From assembly GCF_002148795.1 (NCBI RefSeq), contig NZ_MPOB01000001.1, positions 558,001 through 622,000 on the forward strand: 64,000 nt of DNA. The letters run 5' to 3'. The notes under the pieces are model-generated. The model was given only the letters and a program-made list of their open reading frames with translations, made no database searches and had not been told where the DNA came from. Each line of letters starts with the position of its first letter. Position 1 is the stretch's first letter. Made by a program: the position numbers and the translations under genes. Positions 63,520-64,000 of the stretch are shown piece by piece. Source of the stretch: Oceanibaculum nanhaiense (GTDB lineage Bacteria > Pseudomonadota > Alphaproteobacteria > Oceanibaculales > Oceanibaculaceae).

Positions 63520-64000
63520 ATGAACACCACGCCGACTCAGACGCCGCGCAAGACAGGCCGCAACTGGATTGCGGTTGGCGGCGTGCTGCTGATCCTGGGC
63601 GGGATGACGACGCTGACCGCCTACAGCAGCACGCTGTATGAGATGTTCTGCCGGGTCACCGGTTATGGCGGCACCACGCGGCAGGCGGATGTACTGCCGG
63701 AGAAGATGGGCGAGCGCATGATCACCGTGCGCTTCGACGCCAATACCAGCCCGGACCTGAAATGGCGCTTCAAGCCGCTGCAGATTTCCGAAAAGGTTCA
63801 TGTCGGCGAGAACGGCCTGGCGCTCTATGAGGCGGTCAACAATGGCGACGTGCCGATTGTCGGCACCGCGACCTACAGCGTGACGCCGCACAAGGCCGGC
63901 ATCTATTTCAACAAGCTGCAGTGCTTCTGCTTCACCGAGCAGGTCCTGCAGCCGGGCGAGCGCATCGAGATGCCGGTGTCCTATTTCGTCGATCCGGCGA
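63520..64000 (+). CDS. ctaG: Cytochrome c oxidase assembly protein CtaG/Cox11 (runs off right edge)
   Basis: 160 residues are visible. One N-terminal membrane helix (WIAVGGVLLILGGMTTLTAY) precedes a periplasmic beta domain: TVRFDANTSPDLKWRFKPLQ, then FNKLQCFCFTEQVLQPGE with the CFCF copper-binding pair. Cox11 delivers copper to CuB of subunit I. The start at 63520 follows GAGG. The C-terminal 30-40 residues lie outside the window. coxC should follow. Confidence 0.93.
   Translation, partial: MNTTPTQTPRKTGRNWIAVGGVLLILGGMTTLTAYSSTLYEMFCRVTGYGGTTRQADVLPEKMGERMITVRFDANTSPDLKWRFKPLQISEKVHVGENGLALYEAVNNGDVPIVGTATYSVTPHKAGIYFNKLQCFCFTEQVLQPGERIEMPVSYFVDPA

Overview
This window looks like chromosome of a free-living alphaproteobacterium, most likely in or near the Rhodospirillales. 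It is GC-rich and carries aa3-type cytochrome oxidase genes (coxB-coxA-ctaB-coxF-like-ctaG), DapD/DapE lysine synthesis, GapR (DUF2312), DUF1244, DUF3422, a plant-type GshA, PAS_5 proteins, TRAP transport and several family III CoA-transferases. The order-level placement is an inference from gene content. About 63 protein genes and two tRNA genes can be supported. No CRISPR array, rRNA, intact transposase or integrase was seen.

Layout. 0-4 kb: surface polysaccharide genes (GT4 fragment, O-antigen ligase, GT2, GT9 heptosyltransferase-like, DUF6165), closed by tRNA-Arg(CCT). 4-8.2 kb: methyltransferase, MFS exporter, a 421-residue pentapeptide-repeat protein and a rhomboid protease. 8.2-21.8 kb: a catabolic block with two family III CoA-transferases around an orphan 2-oxoglutarate-dehydrogenase-type E1, a complete TRAP transporter (DctP-DctQ-DctM), a two-gene AtuA/DUF1446 unit, then cupin, FAD-linked 2-hydroxyacid dehydrogenase and acyl-CoA dehydrogenase. 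21.8-26.7 kb: MHYT-GGDEF-EAL protein, YaiI, anaerobic HemN with an FNR-type site, LysE exporter. 26.7-28.8 kb: a compositionally different islet holding a BaiN/HI0933 flavoprotein, next to a stranded outer-membrane-protein C-terminus and bounded by tRNA-Arg(ACG).

29-39 kb: coiled-coil lipoprotein, Gpt, Ggt, RlmI-like methyltransferase, RecR, YbaK, RmuC, then Def-Fmt, a PAS protein and TruA. 39-46.7 kb: DapD-DapE-membrane protein, nucleotidase, UbiA with an ETF-beta-type lysine methyltransferase, RsmE, GshA. 46.8-53.4 kb: FadR-type GntR regulator, PAS protein, amidase, IclR regulator divergent from glycerate 2-kinase and pyruvate kinase, which together take D-glycerate to pyruvate. 53.4-64 kb: a palindromic repeat element, GapR, an unknown 172-residue protein behind a very AT-rich promoter, a zinc deacylase, DUF1244, TldD, DUF3422 and the cytochrome oxidase operon, cut by the window edge inside ctaG.

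The points most worth following are: the orphan E1 with its unusual start and its CoA-transferase neighbours; an acyl-CoA dehydrogenase without the usual catalytic Glu; a hemN promoter whose FNR site lies exactly 41.5 bp from the ATG with a -10 box and no ribosome binding site, predicting a leaderless mRNA; full CtrA boxes upstream of the c-di-GMP gene and a PAS gene; and helically phased repeats between the pentapeptide and rhomboid genes.
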